Part shown: positions 25,301-38,864 of the stretch, in pieces | How positions within the stretch are numbered: position 1 is the first letter of the stretch | Layout of the letters: the number at the start of each line of letters is the position of its first letter | Source of the DNA: Calliopsis andreniformis | Taxonomy: Eukaryota > Arthropoda > Insecta > Hymenoptera > Andrenidae | Reading direction: 5' to 3' | Length of the DNA stretch: 64,000 nucleotides | Assembly (NCBI RefSeq): GCF_051401765.1 | Contig: NW_027480505.1 | Span: 1,612,001 to 1,676,000, forward strand | The notes under the pieces: model-generated | Told to the model about the DNA's origin: nothing | Databases searched by the model: none | The model's input: only the letters and a program-made list of their open reading frames with translations | Made by a program: the position numbers and the translations under genes

Positions 25301-28300
25301 ACCAGTACTCCCAAATTGTTTGCAATTTTTCATTTTATACAATGGAAAACCTGTTGTATTTATATCGTATTTTATGCTTCTTGCGTTGACTTCTAAGGCA
25401 CTCACTATTCGATGTGGTGGAGCAACGCCCTAGAGCGAAACCTAGGCTGCCCAGGACGTAGAAATGACCATTACTTTCACACTGGTTGCAATTATTCCTT
25501 TTATACGATGGAAAAGCTGTTGTATTTATATTGTATTTTATGCTCCTGGCGTTGACTTCTAAGGCCTTAACTATTGGACCTGGTGGAGCAACGCCCTAGA
25601 GTGAAGCCTTGATTGCCCGGAGCGTAGAAATGACCATTACCTTCACTCTGGTTGCAATTATTCCTGTTATACGACGGAAAAACTGCTGCATTTTTATTGC
25701 ATTTTATGCTTCGGGCGTTGACTTCTAAGGCCGTAGCTATTCGATGTGGTGCAGCAACGCCCTAGAGTGAAGGGTAGGTTGCCCGGAACGTAGAAGCGAC
25801 CATTACTTTCACACTGTTTGCAATTACTCATTCAATCCGATGGAAAAGCTGTCGTATTTTTATTGTATTGTCTGCTTCTGGCATTGACTTCTAAGGTCCT
25901 AGCTATTCAATCTGGTGGGGCACGGCCCTAGAGTGAAGCCTAAGTTGCCTGGAACGTAGAACATACCATTACCTTCACACTGGTTGCAATTATTCCTCTT
26001 ATACGATGGAAAAACTGTTACATCTTTATTGTATTTTATGCTTCCGGCGTTGACCTGCAAGGCCCTATCTATTTGATCTGGTAGAGCAACGCCCTAGAGT
26101 GAAGCCTAGGTTGCTCGGAATGTAGAAATGTCCATAATTTTCACACTGGTTGCAATTATTCGTTTTATAGGACGGAAAAGCTGTTGTACTAATATTGTAT
26201 TTTATTATCTAGGCGTTGACTCCGTAGGCCCTAACTATTCGATCTCGTGGAGCAACGCCCTAGAGTGGTACATAGGTTGCCCGGAACGTAGAAGTGAACA
26301 TTACCTTCACACTGTTTGCAAATATACATTATATACGATGGAAAAGCTGTTGTATTTATATCGTATTTTATGCTTCAGGCATTGACTTCTATAGCCATAC
26401 CTATTCCATCTGGAGGAGCAGCGCCCTAGTGTCAAGCCTAGGTTGCCCGGAACGTAGAAGTGACCATAACTTTAACACTGGTTGCAATTATCCTTTTTAT
26501 ACGATGGAAAAACTGTTGTATTTATTTTGTATTTTATGATTCTGACGTTGACTTCTTAGACCCTAACTATTCGCTCTGGTTGACCAACGCCCTAGAGTGA
26601 AGCCTAGGTTGCCCGGAACGTAGAAATGGCCATTACTTTCACACTGGTTGCAATTATTCCTTTTATACGATGGAAAAACTGTTGTATTTTTATTCTATTT
26701 TTTGCCTCTGGCGTTGAATTCTAAGTCCCTAGCTATTCGAACTGGTGGAGCAACGCCCTAGAGCGGAGCCTAGGTTGCCCGGGACCTAGAAATGACCATC
26801 AGTTTCACACTGTTTGCAATTATTCATTTTATACGATGGAAAAGCTGTTGTATTTTTATTGTATTTTATGCTTCTGGGGCTGACTTCTATGTCCCTAGCT
26901 ATTCGATCTGGTGCAGCAACGCCCTAGAGCGGAGACTAGGTTGCCCGGAACGTAGATATGACCATCACTTTGACACTGGTTGCAATTATTCACGCTATAC
27001 GTTGGAAAAACTGTTGCATTTTTATTGCATTTCTGCTTCTGGCATAGACTTCTAAGGTCCTAGCTATTCGAGCTGGCCGTGCAACGCCCTAGAGTGAAGC
27101 CTAGGTAGCCCGGAACGTAGAAATGACCATCATCTTCACACTGTTTGCAATTATTCATTTTATACGATGGAAAAGCTGTTGTATTTATATTGTATGTTAT
27201 GCTTCTGGCGTCGACTTCTAAGGCCGTAGCTATTCGATGTGGTCGAGCAACGCCCTAGAGTGAAGCCTAGGTTGCCCGGAACGTAGAAACAACCATTACT
27301 TTCACACTGGTTGCAATTATTCCTGTTATACGATGGAAAAACTGTTGTATTTTTATTGCATTTTATGCTTCTTGCGTTGAATTCTAAGTCCCTAGCTATT
27401 CGATCTGGTGGAGGAACGCCCTAGAGTGAAGCCTAGGTTGCCCGGGACCTAGAAATGTCCATCACTTTCACACTGTTTGCAATTATTCATTTTATACGAT
27501 GGAAAAGCTGTTTTATTTCTATTGTATTTTATGCTTCTGGCGTTGACTTCTAATGCCGTAGCTATTAGATGTGGTGGAGCAATGCCCTAGAGTGACGCCT
27601 AGCTTGCACGGAACGTAGAAATGACAATTACTTTCACACTGGTTGCAATTATTCGTTTTATACGTTGGAAAAACTGTTACATTTATTTTGCATTTGGAGC
27701 TTCTGGCGTTGACTTCTTAGGCCCTAACTATTCGAACTCGTGGAGCAACGCCCTATAGTGAAGCCTAGGTTGCCTGGAACGCAGAAATGACCATTACCTT
27801 CACACTAGTTGCAATCATTCCTATTATACAATGGAAAAACTGTTGTACCTTTATTTTATTTTATGCTTCTGGCGTTGACTTCTAAGTCCCTAGCTATTCG
27901 ACCTGGTGGAGCAACGCCCTAGAGCGGAGCCTAGGTTGCCCGGAACGTAGAAGTGACCATCACTTTCACACTGTTTGCAATTGTTCATTTTATATGATGG
28001 AAAAGCTGTTGTACTTATATTGTATTATTGTATCGGGCGTTGACTTCTATGGCCCTACCTATTCGATCTGGTGTAGCAACGTCCTAGAGTGAAGCCTAGG
28101 TTGCCCGGAAGGTAGAAATTACCATTACTTTCACACTCATTGCAATTATTCGTTTTATTCAATGGAAAAACTGTTGTATTTAAATTGTATTTTATGCTTC
28201 TGGTGTTGACTTCTAAGGCCGCAGCTATACGATGTGGTTGAGCAACGCCATACAGTGAAGCCTAGGATGCCCGGAACGTAGAAATGACCATTATCTTCAC

Positions 28301-28780
28301 ACTGGTTGCAATTATTCGTTTTATGCGATGGAAAAACTGTTGTATTTATTTTGTATTTGGTGCTTCTGGCGTTTACTCCTTAGGCCCTAACTATTGGATT
28401 TGTTGGACCAACACCCTAAAGTGAAGCCTAGGTTGCCCGGAACGTAGAAATGACCATCACCTTCAAACGGGCTGCAATTATTCCCGTTATGCGATGGAAG
28501 AACTGTTATATTTTTGTTGTATTTTATGGTTCGGGCGTTGACTTCTGTGGCCCTAACTATTCGGTCTTGTGGAGCATCTCCCTAGAGTGAAGTCTAGGTT
28601 GCCCGGAACGTAGAAATGACCATTACCTTCACACTTGTTGCAATTATTCCTATTATACGATGGTAAAGCTGTTGTATTTATATTGTATTTTATGCTTCTG
28701 GCGTTGACTCCTAAGGCCCTTGCTATTCGATCTGGTGGAGCAACGCCCTGGAGTGAAGCCTGGGTTGCCCGAAACGCCGA
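22311..28780 (+). repeat. HOR family B, copy B2 (~39 monomers)
   Basis: Bases 22311-26370 follow B1 closely, first at 5472 bp and then, after loss of one monomer near 22810, at 5308 bp. From about 26370 to 28780, B2 carries monomers absent from B1, including the tgatttctatagccatacc-like variant and the gattgacc-rich set. Most of this part recurs in B3 at offset 5641 and then 4978, and in B5 at offset about 24892. B2 therefore seems to hold the fullest version of family B in this window. Frames at 23638, 26128, 26294, 26792 and 28635 are repeat by-products. Confidence 0.88.
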
Positions 28781-29890
28781 AATGATCATTACTTTCACGC
28801 TTGTTGCAATTATTCCTGATATAGGATGGAAAGACTGTTGTGTTTTTATTGTATTTTATACTTCAGGCGTTGACTTCTGAGGCCGTAGCTATCCGATGTG
28901 GTGGAAGAACGCCATACAGTGAAGCCTAGGTTGCCGGGAACGTAGAAATGACCATAACTTTCACACTGGTTGCAATTATTTGTTTTATACGATGGAAAAG
29001 CTGTTGTATTTATATCGTATTTTATGCTTCTGGCGTTGACTTCTTAGGCTCTAACTATTCCATCTGGTGGAGCAACGTCCTAGAGTAAAGCCCAGGTTGC
29101 GCGGAACGTAGAAATGACCATAACTTTCACACTGGTAGCAATTATTCTTTTGATACATTGGAAAAACTGATCTATTTATTTTGTATTTAATGCTTCGGGC
29201 GTTGTCTTCTAAGGCCCTAACTATTCGATCAGGTGGAGCAACGCCCTAGAGTGAAGCCTAGGTTGCTCGAAATGTAGAAATGACCATAACTTTCACTCTG
29301 GTTGCTATCATGCGTTTTATATGATGGAAAAACTGTTGTATTTATGTTGTATTTTATGCTTCTGGCGTTCCCTTCTTAGGCCCTAACTATTCGATCAGGT
29401 GGAGCGATGCCTCAGAGTTAAGTCTAGGATGCCCGAAACGCCGAAATGATCATTACTTTCACGCTTGTTGCAATTATTCCAGTTATAGGAAGGAAAGACT
29501 GTTGTATTTTTATTGTATTTTATACTTCAGGCGTTGACTTCTGAGGCCGTAGCTATTCGATGTGGTGGAAGAACGCCATACAGTGAAGCCTAGGTTGCCC
29601 GGAACATAGAAATGACCATTACTTTCACACTGTTTGCAATTATTACCTTTATACGATGGAAAAGCTGTTGTATTCATATCGTATTTTATGCTTCTGGCGT
29701 TGACTTCTTAGGCCCTAACTATTCGATCTGGTGGAACAACAGCCTAGGGTGAAGCCTAGGTTGCCCGGAACGTAGAAATGACCATAACTTTTACACTGGT
29801 AGCAATTATTCGTTTTATACAATGGAAAAACTGCTCTATTTATTTTGTATTTAATGCTTCGGGCGTTGACTTCTAAGGCCCTATCTGTTT
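28781..29890 (+). repeat. Mixed A-like monomers between B2 and B3 (~6.7 monomers)
   Basis: This stretch contains variants typical of family A: ggatggaaagactgttgt, cttctgaggccgtagctat, gaagaacgccatacagtg, and the ggaacaacagcctaggg type near 29725. Part of it recurs between B3 and B4: about 29384-29700 matches 33700-34015 at 4316 bp (26 monomers), and the 29700-29890 end matches 34845-35035 at 5145 bp. So the B copies here carry a short A-derived linker as part of the repeating unit. Confidence 0.78.
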
Positions 29891-32800
29891 GATCTGGCGG
29901 AAGAACGCCGTAGTGTGAAGCCTAGGTGGCCCGGAACGTAGACGTGACCATATCTTTCACACTGGTTGCAATTATTCCTGTTATATCATGGAAAAACTGT
30001 TGTATTTATATTGTATTTCTGCTTCTGGCGTTGACTTCTAAGGCCTTAACTATTTGATCTGGTGGAGCAACGCCCTACAGTGAAGCCTACGTTGCCCGGA
30101 ACGTAGAAATAACCATAACTTTCACACTGGTAGCAATTAGTCGTTTTATACAATGGAAATGCTGTTGTTTTTATATTGTATTTTCTGCTTCTGGCGTTGA
30201 CTGCTTAGGCCCTAACTATTCGATCTGGTGGAACAACGCCCTAGAGTGAAGCCTAGGTTGCCCGGACCGTAGAAATGACCATTACTTTCACACGTTTTGC
30301 AAATATACATTATATACGATGGAAAAGTTGTTATATTTATATTGTATTTTATGCTTCTGGCGTTGACTTCTAAGGCGCTAACTATTCGATCTGGTGGAGC
30401 AACGCACTAGAGTGAAGCCTAGCCTGCTCGGAATGCAGAAATGTCCATAACTTTCACACTGGTTGCAATTATTCGTTTTATACGATGGAAAATCTGTTGT
30501 ATTTATATTGTACATAATGCTTCTGGCGTTGACTTCTTAGGGCCTAACTATTCGATCTGGTGGAGCAACGCCAAAGAGTGAAACCTAGGTTACCCGGAAC
30601 GTGGAAATGACCAGTATTTTCACACTGGTTGCAGTTATTCCTGCTATACGATGGAAAAACTGTTGCATCTTTACTGTATTTTATTCTTCTGGCGTCGACT
30701 TCTAAGGCCCTAATTAGTCGATCTGGTGGAGCAACGCCCTAGAGTGAAGCCTAGGTTGCTCAAAATGTAGAAATGTCCATAGCTTTCACACTGGTTGCAA
30801 TTATTCGTTTTATACGATGGGAAAACTGTTGTATTTATTTTGTATTTTATGCTTCTGGCGCTGACTTCTTAAGCCCTATCTATTGGATCTGGTGGACCAG
30901 CGCCCTACAGTGAAGACTAGGTTGCCCGGAACGTAGAAATGACCAGTACTCCCAAATTGTTTGCAATTTTACATTTTATACAATGGAAAAACTGTTGTAT
31001 TTATATCGTATTTTATGCTTCTTGCGTTGACTTCTAAGGCACTCACTATTCGATGTGGTGGAGCAACGCCCTAGAGCGAAACCTAGGCTGCCCAGGACGT
31101 AGAAATGACCATTACTTTCACACTGGTTGCAATTATTCGTTTTATGCGATGGAAAAGCTGTTGTATTTATATTGTATTTTATGCTCCTGGCGTTGACTTG
31201 TAAGGCCTTAACTATTGGACCTGGTGGAGCAACGCCCTAGAGTGAAGCCTTGATTGCCCGGAGCGTAGAAATGACCATTACCTTCACTCTGGTTGCAATT
31301 ATTCCTGTTATACGACGGAAAAACTGCTGCATTTTTATTGCATTTTATGCTTCGGGCGTTGACTTCTAAGGCCGTAGCTATTCGATGTGGTGCAGCAACG
31401 CCCTAGAGTGAAGGGTAGGTTGCCCGGAACGTAGAAACGACCATTACTTTCACACTGTTTGCAATTACTCATTCAATCCGATGGAAAAGCTGTCGTATTT
31501 TTATTGTATTGTCTGCTTCTGGCATTGACTTCTAAGGTCCTAGCTATGCAATCTGGTGGGGCACGGCCCTAGAGTGAAGCCTAAGTTGCCTGGAACGTAG
31601 AACATACCATTACCTTCACACTGGTTGCAATTATTCCTCTTATACGATGGAAAAACTGTTACATCTTTATTGTATTTTATGCTTCCGGCGTTGACCTGCA
31701 AGGCCCTATCTATTTGATCTGGTAGAGCAACGCCCTAGAGTGAAGCCTAGGTTGCTCGGAACGTAGAAATGACCATAATTTTCACACTGGTTGCAATTAT
31801 TCGTTTTATAGGACGGAAAAGCTGTTGTACTAATATTGTATTTTATTATCTAGGCGTTGACACCGTAGGCCCTAACTATTCGATCTCGTGGAGCAACGCC
31901 CTAGAGTGGTACATAGGTTGCCCGGAACGTAGAAATGAACATTACCTTCACACTGTTTGCAAATATACATTATATACGATGGAAAAGCTGTTGTATTTAT
32001 ATCGTATTTTATGCTTCAGGCATTGACTTCTATAGCCATACCTATTCCATCTGGAGGAGCAGCGCCCTAGTGTCAAGCCTAGGTTGCCCGGAACGTAGAA
32101 GTGACCATAACTTTAACACTGGTTGCAATTATCCTTTTTATACGATGGAAAAACTGTTGTATTTATTTTGTATTTTATGATTCTGACGTTGACTTCTTAG
32201 GCCCTAACTATTCGCTCTGGTTGACCAACGCCCTAGAGTGAAGCCTAGGTTGCCCGGAACGTAGAAACGGCCATTACTTTCACACTGGTTGCAATTATTC
32301 CTTTTATACGATGGAAAAACTGTTGTATTTTTATTCTATTTTTTGCCTCTGGCGTTGAATTCTAAGTCCCTAGCTATTCGATCTGGTGGAGCAACGCCCT
32401 AGAGCGGAGCCTAGGTTGCCCGGGACCTAGAAATGACCATCAGTTTCACACTGTTTGCAATTATTCATTTTATACGATGGAAAAGCTGTTTTATTTCTAT
32501 TGTATTTTATGCTTCTGGCGTTGACTTCTAATGCCGTAGCTATTAGATGTGGTGGAGCAATGCCCTAGAGTGACGCCTAGCTTGCACGGAACGTAGAAAT
32601 GACAATTACTTTCACACTGGTTGCAATTATTCGTTTTATACGTTGGAAAAACTGTTACATTTATTTTGCATTTGGAGCTTCTGGCGTTGACTTCTTAGGC
32701 CCTAACTATTCGAACTCGTGGAGCAACGCCCTATAGTGAAGCCTAGGTTGCCTGGAACGCTGAAATGACCATTACCTTCACACTAGTTGCAATCATTCCT

Positions 32801-33690
32801 ATTATACAATGGAAAAACTGTTGTATCTTTATTTTATTTTATGGTTCTGGCGTTGACTTCTAAGTCCCTAGCTATTCGACCTGGTCGAGCAACGCCCTAG
32901 AGCGGAGCCTAGGTTGCCCGGAACGTAGAAGTGACCATCACTTTCACACTGTTTGCAATTGTTCATTTTATATGATGGAAAAGCTGTTGTACTTATATTG
33001 TATTATTGTATCGGGCGTTGACTTCTATGGCCCTACCTATTCGATCTGGTGTAGCAACGTCCTAGAGTGAAGCCTAGGTTGCCCGGAAGGTAGAAATTAC
33101 CATTACTTTCACACTCATTGCAATTATTCGTTTTATTCAATGGAAAAACTGTTGTATTTAAATTGTATTTTATGCTTCTGGTGTTGACTTCTAAGGCCGC
33201 AGCTATACGATGTGGTTGAGCAACGCCATACAGTGAAGCCTAGGATGCCCGGAACGTAGAAATGACCATTATCTTCACACTGGTTGCAATTATTCGTTTT
33301 ATGCGATGGAAAAACTGTTGTATTTATTTTGTATTTGGTGCTTCTGGCGTTTACTCCTTAGGCCCTAACTATTGGATTTGTTGGACCAACACCCTAAAGT
33401 GAAGCCTAGGTTGCCCGGAACGTAGAAATGACCATCACCTTCAAACGGGCTGCAATTATTCCCGTTATGCGATGGAAGAACTGTTATATTTTTGTTGTAT
33501 TTTATGGTTCTGGCGTTGACTTCTGTGGCCCTAACTATTCGGTCTTGTGGAGCATCTCCCTAGAGTGAAGTCTAGGTTGCCCGGAACGTAGAAATGACCA
33601 TTACCTTCACACTTGTTGCAATTATTCCTATTATACGATGGTAAAGCTGTTGTATTTATATTGTATTTTATGCTTCTGGCGTTGACTCCT
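29891..33690 (+). repeat. HOR family B, copy B3 (~23 monomers, internally deleted)
   Basis: It starts at gatctggcggaagaacgccg, matching 16953 in B1. It lacks about ten monomers that B2 has between about 22970 and 24640, because 30131-30300 joins B2-like sequence from both sides. From about 30281 it follows B2 at 5641 bp (34 monomers). Near 32480 it skips four more monomers and then follows B2 at 4978 bp (30 monomers) to about 33690. All joins are in monomer register. Confidence 0.87.
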
Positions 33691-35035
33691 AAGGCCCTAA
33701 CTATTCGATCAGGTGGAGCGATGCCTCAGGGTTAAGTCTAGGATGCCCGAAACGCCGAAATGATCATTACTTTCACGCTTGTTGCAATTATTCCAGTTAT
33801 AGGAAGGAAAGACTGTTGTATTTTTATTGTATTTTATACTTCAGGCGTTGACTTCTGAGGCCGTAGCTATTCGATGTGGTGGAAGAACGCCATACAGTGA
33901 AGCCTAGGTTGCCCGGAACATAGAAATGACCATTACTTTCACACTGTTTGCAATTATTACTTTTATACGATGGAAAAGCTGTTGTATTCATATCGTATTT
34001 TATGCTTCTGGCGTTGACTTCTTAGACCCTAACTATTCCATCTGGTGGAACAACGTCCTAGAGTAAAGACCAGGTTGCGCGGAACGTAGAAATGACCATA
34101 ACTTTCATACTGGTAGCAATTATTCGTTTGATACAATGGAAAAACTGTTCTATTTATTTTGTATTTAATGCTTCGGGCGTTGACTTCTTAGGCCATAACT
34201 ATTCGATCTGGTGGAGCACCGCCCTGGAGTGAAACCTAGGTTGCCCGGAACGTAGAAATGACCACTACTATCACACTGCTTGCAAATTATTCCTGCTATA
34301 CGATGGAAAAGCTGTTGTATTTTCATTGCATTTTAGGCTTCGGGCATTGACTTCTAAGGCCCTAACTATACAATCTGTTGGAGCAACGCCCTAGGGTGAA
34401 GCCTCGGTTGCCCGGAACGTAGAAATGACCATAACTTTCACACTGGTTTCAATTATTCGTTTTATACGATGGAAAAGCTGTTGTATTTATATCGTATTTT
34501 ATGCTTCTGGCGTTGACTTCTTAGGCCCTCACCATTCCATCTGGTGGAACAACGCCCTAGGGTGAAGTCTAGGTTGCCCGGAAAGTAGAAATGTCCATAA
34601 CTTTCACACTGGTAGCAATTATTCGTTTTATACGATGGAAAAACTGTTCTATTTATTTTACATTTTATGCTTCGGGCGTTGACTTCTAAGGCCCTAACTA
34701 TTTGATCTGGTGGAGCAACGCCCTAGAGTGAAGCCTAGGTTGCCCGGTACGTAGAGATGACCATCACTATCAAACTGGTAGCAATTATTTGTTTTATACG
34801 ATGGAAAAGCTGTTGTATTTATATCGTATTTTATGCTTCTGGCGTTGACTTCTTAGGCCCTAACTATTCGATCTGGTGGAACAACAGCCTAGGGTGAAGC
34901 CTAGGTTGCCCGGAACGTAGAAATGACCATAACTTTTACACTGGTAGCAATTATTCGTTTTATACAATGGAAAAACTGCTCTATTTATTTTGTATTTAAT
35001 GCTTCGGGCGTTGACTTCTAAGGCCCTAACTGTTT
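33691..35035 (+). repeat. Mixed A-like monomers between B3 and B4 (~8 monomers)
   Basis: This is the counterpart of 28781-29890, but longer by several monomers. The extra part, about 34170-34850, resembles A1 around 4040-4650: attcctgctatacgatgg, then gcttcgggcattgac, then ccggtacgtagagatgacc. The first third matches 29384-29700 and the last third matches 29700-29890. No gene or other element is seen. Confidence 0.77.
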
Positions 35036-37989
35036 GATCTGGCGGAAGAACGCCGTAGTGTGAAGCCTAGCTGGCCCGGAACGTAGACGTGACCATATCT
35101 TTCACACTGGTTGCAATTATTCCTGTTATATCATGGAAAAACTGTTGTATTTATATTGTATTTCTGCTTCTGGCGTTGACTTCTAAGGCCTTAACTATTT
35201 GATCTGGTGGAGCAACGCCCTACAGTGAAGCCTACGTTGCCCGGAACGTAGAAATAACCATAACTTTCACACTGGTAGCAATTAGTCGTTTTATGCGAAG
35301 GAAAAGCTGTTGTATTTATATTGTATTTTATGCTTCTGCCGTTGACTTCTTATGCACTAACTATTCGATCTGGTAGAGCAACGCCCTAGGGTGAAGCCTA
35401 GATTGCCCGGAAAGTAGAAATGACGATTACTTTCACACTGTTTGCAAATATACATTATATACGATGGAAAAACTGTTGTATTCATTTTGTGTTCTATGCT
35501 TCTGACGCTGACTTCTAAGGCCGTAGCTATTCGATGTGGTGGAGCAACTCCCTAGAGCGAAGCCTAGGTAGCCCGGAACGTAGAAATGACCATCATCTTC
35601 ACACTGTTTGCAAATATTTATTCGATACGAAGGAAAAGCTGTTGTATTTATATTGTATTTTATGCTTCAGGCGTTGACTTCGTAGGCCCTAACTATTCGA
35701 TCTGGTGGACCAACGCCCTAGAGTGGAACCTAGGTTGCCCGGAACGTGGAAATGGCCACTGCTATCACACTGGATGCAATTATTCATTTTATACGATGGA
35801 AAGAGTGTTGCATTTATATTGTATTTTATGCTTCTGGCGTAGACTTCTAAGGCCGTAGCTGCTAGATGTGGTGGAGCAACGCCCTAGAGTGATGCCTAGG
35901 TTGCACGGAACGTAGAAATGACCATCATCTTCACTCTGGTTGCAATTATTCCTGTTATACGATGGAAAAACTGCTGCATTTTTATTGCATTTTATGCTTC
36001 GGGCGTTGACTTCTAAGCCCATAGCTATTCGATGTGGTGGAGCAACGCCACAGAGTGAAGCCTAGGTTGCCCGTGACGTAGAAATGACCATCACTTTCAC
36101 ACTGGTTGCAATTATTCCTGTTATAGGATGGAAAAAATCTTTTATCTTTATTGTATTTTATGCTTCGGGCATTGACTTCTATGGCCCTACCTATTCGATT
36201 TGGTGGACCGCCGCCCGAGAGTGAAGCCTAGGTTGCCGGGAACGCACAAACGACCGTTACTTTCACAATGTTTGCAATTATTCATTTTATACGATCGAAA
36301 AACTGTTGTATTTATGTTGTATTCTATGCTTCTGACGTTGACTTCTAAGGCCGTAGCTATTCGATGAGGTGGAGCAACGCCCTAGGGTGAAGCCTAGGTT
36401 GCTCGGAACGTAGAAATGACCATAATTTTCACACTGGTTGCAATTATTCGTTTTATACAATGGAAATGCTGTTGTTTTTATATTGTATTTTCTGCTTCTG
36501 GCGTTGACTGCTTAGGCCCTAACTATTCGATCTGGTGGAACAACGCCCTAGAGTGAAGCCTAGGTTGCCCGGACCGTAGAAATGACCATTACTTCCACAC
36601 TTTTTGCAAATATACATTATATACGATGGAAAAGCTGTTATATTTATATTGTATTTTATGCTTCTGGCGTTGACTTCTAAGGCCCTAACTCTTCGATCTG
36701 GTGGAGCAACGCCTCAGGGTTATGTCTAGGATGCCCGGAATGTCGATATGATCATTACTTTCGCACTGGTTGCAATTAGTCATGCTATACGATGGAAAAA
36801 CTGCTGCATTTTTATTGTATTTTGTGCTTCTGACGTTGACTTCTAAGGCCGTAGCTACTAGATATGGTGGAGCAACGCCCTAGAGTGACGCCTATGTTAC
36901 CCGGAACGTAGTAATGACCATTACTTTCACAATGTCTGCAATTATTCATTTTATACGATGGAAAAACTGTTGTACTTATATTGTATTTTATCCTTCTGGC
37001 GTTGAATTCTAAGTCCCTAGCTATTCGATCTGGTGGAGCAACGCACTAGAGTGAAGCCTAGGTTACCCGGAACGTAGAAATGACCAGTACTTTCACACTG
37101 GTTGCAGTTATTCGTTTTATACAGTGGAAAAACTGTTCTATTTATTTTGCATTTTATGCTTCTGACGCTGACTTCTAAGGCCGTAGCTATTCGATGTGGT
37201 GGAGCAACTCCCTAGAGTGAAGCCTAGGTAGCCCGGAACGTAGAAATGACCATCATCTTCACACTGTTTGCAAATATTTATTCGATACGAAGGAAAAGCT
37301 GTTGTATTTATATTGTATTTTATGCTTCAGGCGCTGACTTCGTAGGCCCTAACTATTCGATCTGGTGGACCAACGCCCCAGAGTGGAACCTAGGTTGCCC
37401 GGAACGTGGAAATGACCACTGCTATCACACTGGATGCAATTATTCATTTTATACGATGGAAAGAGTGTTGCATTTATATTGTATTTTATGCTTCTGGCGT
37501 TGACTTCTAAGGCCGAAGCTGCTAGATGTGGTGGAGCAACGCCCTAGAGTGACGCCTAGGTTGCACGGAACGTAGAAATGACCATCATCTTCACTCTGGT
37601 TGCAATTATTCCTGTTATACGATGGAAAAACTGCTGCATTTTTATTGCATTTTATGCTTCGGGCGTTGACTTCTAAGCCCATAGCTATTAGATGTGGTGG
37701 AGCAATGCCCTAGAGTGACGCCTAGCTTGCACGGAACGTAGAAATGACAATTACTTTCACACTGGTTGCAATTATTCGTTTTATACGTTGGAAAAACTGT
37801 TACATTTATTTTGCATTTGGAGCTTCTGGCGTTGACTTCTTAGGCCCTAACTATTCGAACTCGTGGAGCAACGCCCTATAGTGAAGCCTAGGTTGCCTGG
37901 AACGCAGAAATGACCATTACCTTCACACTGGTTGCAATCATTCCTATTATACAATGGAAAAACTGTTGTATCTTTATTTTATTTTATGC
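35036..37989 (+). repeat. HOR family B, copy B4 (~18 monomers, rearranged)
   Basis: It starts at the same gatctggcggaagaacgccg marker as B3, 5145 bp downstream. Bases 35489-36030 recur at 37149-37690 at a spacing of 1660 bp (10 monomers). Near 36560 the match to B1 jumps by ten monomers. The final piece, about 37690-37989, comes from another B position (compare 32545-32845). The block then switches to family A. Frames at 35586, 35789, 37246 and 37449 are copies of the same by-products seen in B1. Confidence 0.86.
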
Positions 37990-38033
37990 TTCGGGCGTTG
38001 ACTCCTAAGGCCCTAACTATTCGATCTGGTGGA
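37990..38033 (+). repeat. B-to-A junction leading into the 831-bp duplication
   Basis: Near 37988 the sequence changes from a B monomer (matching about 32845) to the A-type words gcttcgggcgttgactcc and gatctggtggagcaacgccc. The switch falls inside a monomer near its end, with the 166-bp register kept. Confidence 0.7.
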
Positions 38034-38864
38034 GCAACGCCCTAGAGCGAAGCCTAGGTTTCCTGGAACGTAGAAATGACCATCCCTTTCACACGGGTTG
38101 CAATTATTCATGTTATAGGATGGAAAGACTGTTGTATTTTTATTGTATTTTATACTTCAGGCGTTGACTTCTGAGGCCGTAGCTATCCGATGTGGTGGAA
38201 GAACGCCATACAGTGAAACCTAGGTTGCCCGGAACATAGAAATGACCACTACAGGCACACTGGTTGCAAATTATTCCTGCTATACGATGGAAAAGCTGTT
38301 GTATTTTTATTGCATTTTATGCTTCGGGCATTGACTTCTAAGGCCCTAACTGTTTGATCTGGTGGAGCAACGCCCTAGAGTGAAGCCTAGGTTTCCTGGA
38401 ACGTAGAAATGACCATCCCTTTCACACGGGTTGCAATTATTCATGTTATAGGATGGAAAGACTGTTGTATTTTTATTGCATTTTATGCTTCGGGCATTGA
38501 CTTCTAAGGCCCTAACTATTCAATCTGTTGTAGCAACGCCCTATGGTGAAGCCTAGGTTGCCCGGAACGTAGAAATGACCATAACTTTCACACTGGTTGC
38601 AATTATTCGTTTTATACGATGGAAAAGCTGTTGTATTTATATCGTATTTTATACTTCTGGCGTTGACTTCTTAGGCCCTAACTATTCGATCTGGTGGAGC
38701 AGCGCCCTAGAGTGAAGCCTGGGTTGCCCGGTACGTTGAAATGACCATCACTATCAAACTGGTAGCAATTATTTGTTTTATACGATGGAAAAGCTGTTGT
38801 ATTTATATCGTATTTTATGCTTCTGGCGTTGACTTCTTAGGCCCTAACTATTCGATCTGGTGGC
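38034..38864 (+). repeat. 831-bp pentamer, tandem copy 1
   Basis: These five A-type monomers are followed directly by a second copy that reads as identical base for base by eye. The two copies plus shared ends match over about 837 bp at a period of 831. The unit includes private variants not seen elsewhere in the window, such as cactacaggcacac near 38247 and gtacgttgaaatgacc near 38731. It is built from monomers resembling A1 about 3880-4320 and 4540-4660. Identity this complete implies a very recent duplication, or an assembly artefact. Confidence 0.93.

Noticed and set aside
26128..26539. Chain of overlapping frames (26128-26385, 26294-26539) with hydrophobic stretches resembling membrane segments
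   Set aside because: The hydrophobic residues come from the AT-rich half of the monomer in one frame. Two frames overlap by about 90 bases, and the same pattern repeats at 31769 and 51020.
28781..29890. A mobile element insertion between B2 and B3
   Set aside because: The stretch is still made of 166-bp monomers in register and of A type, with no terminal repeats, target duplication or coding sequence.
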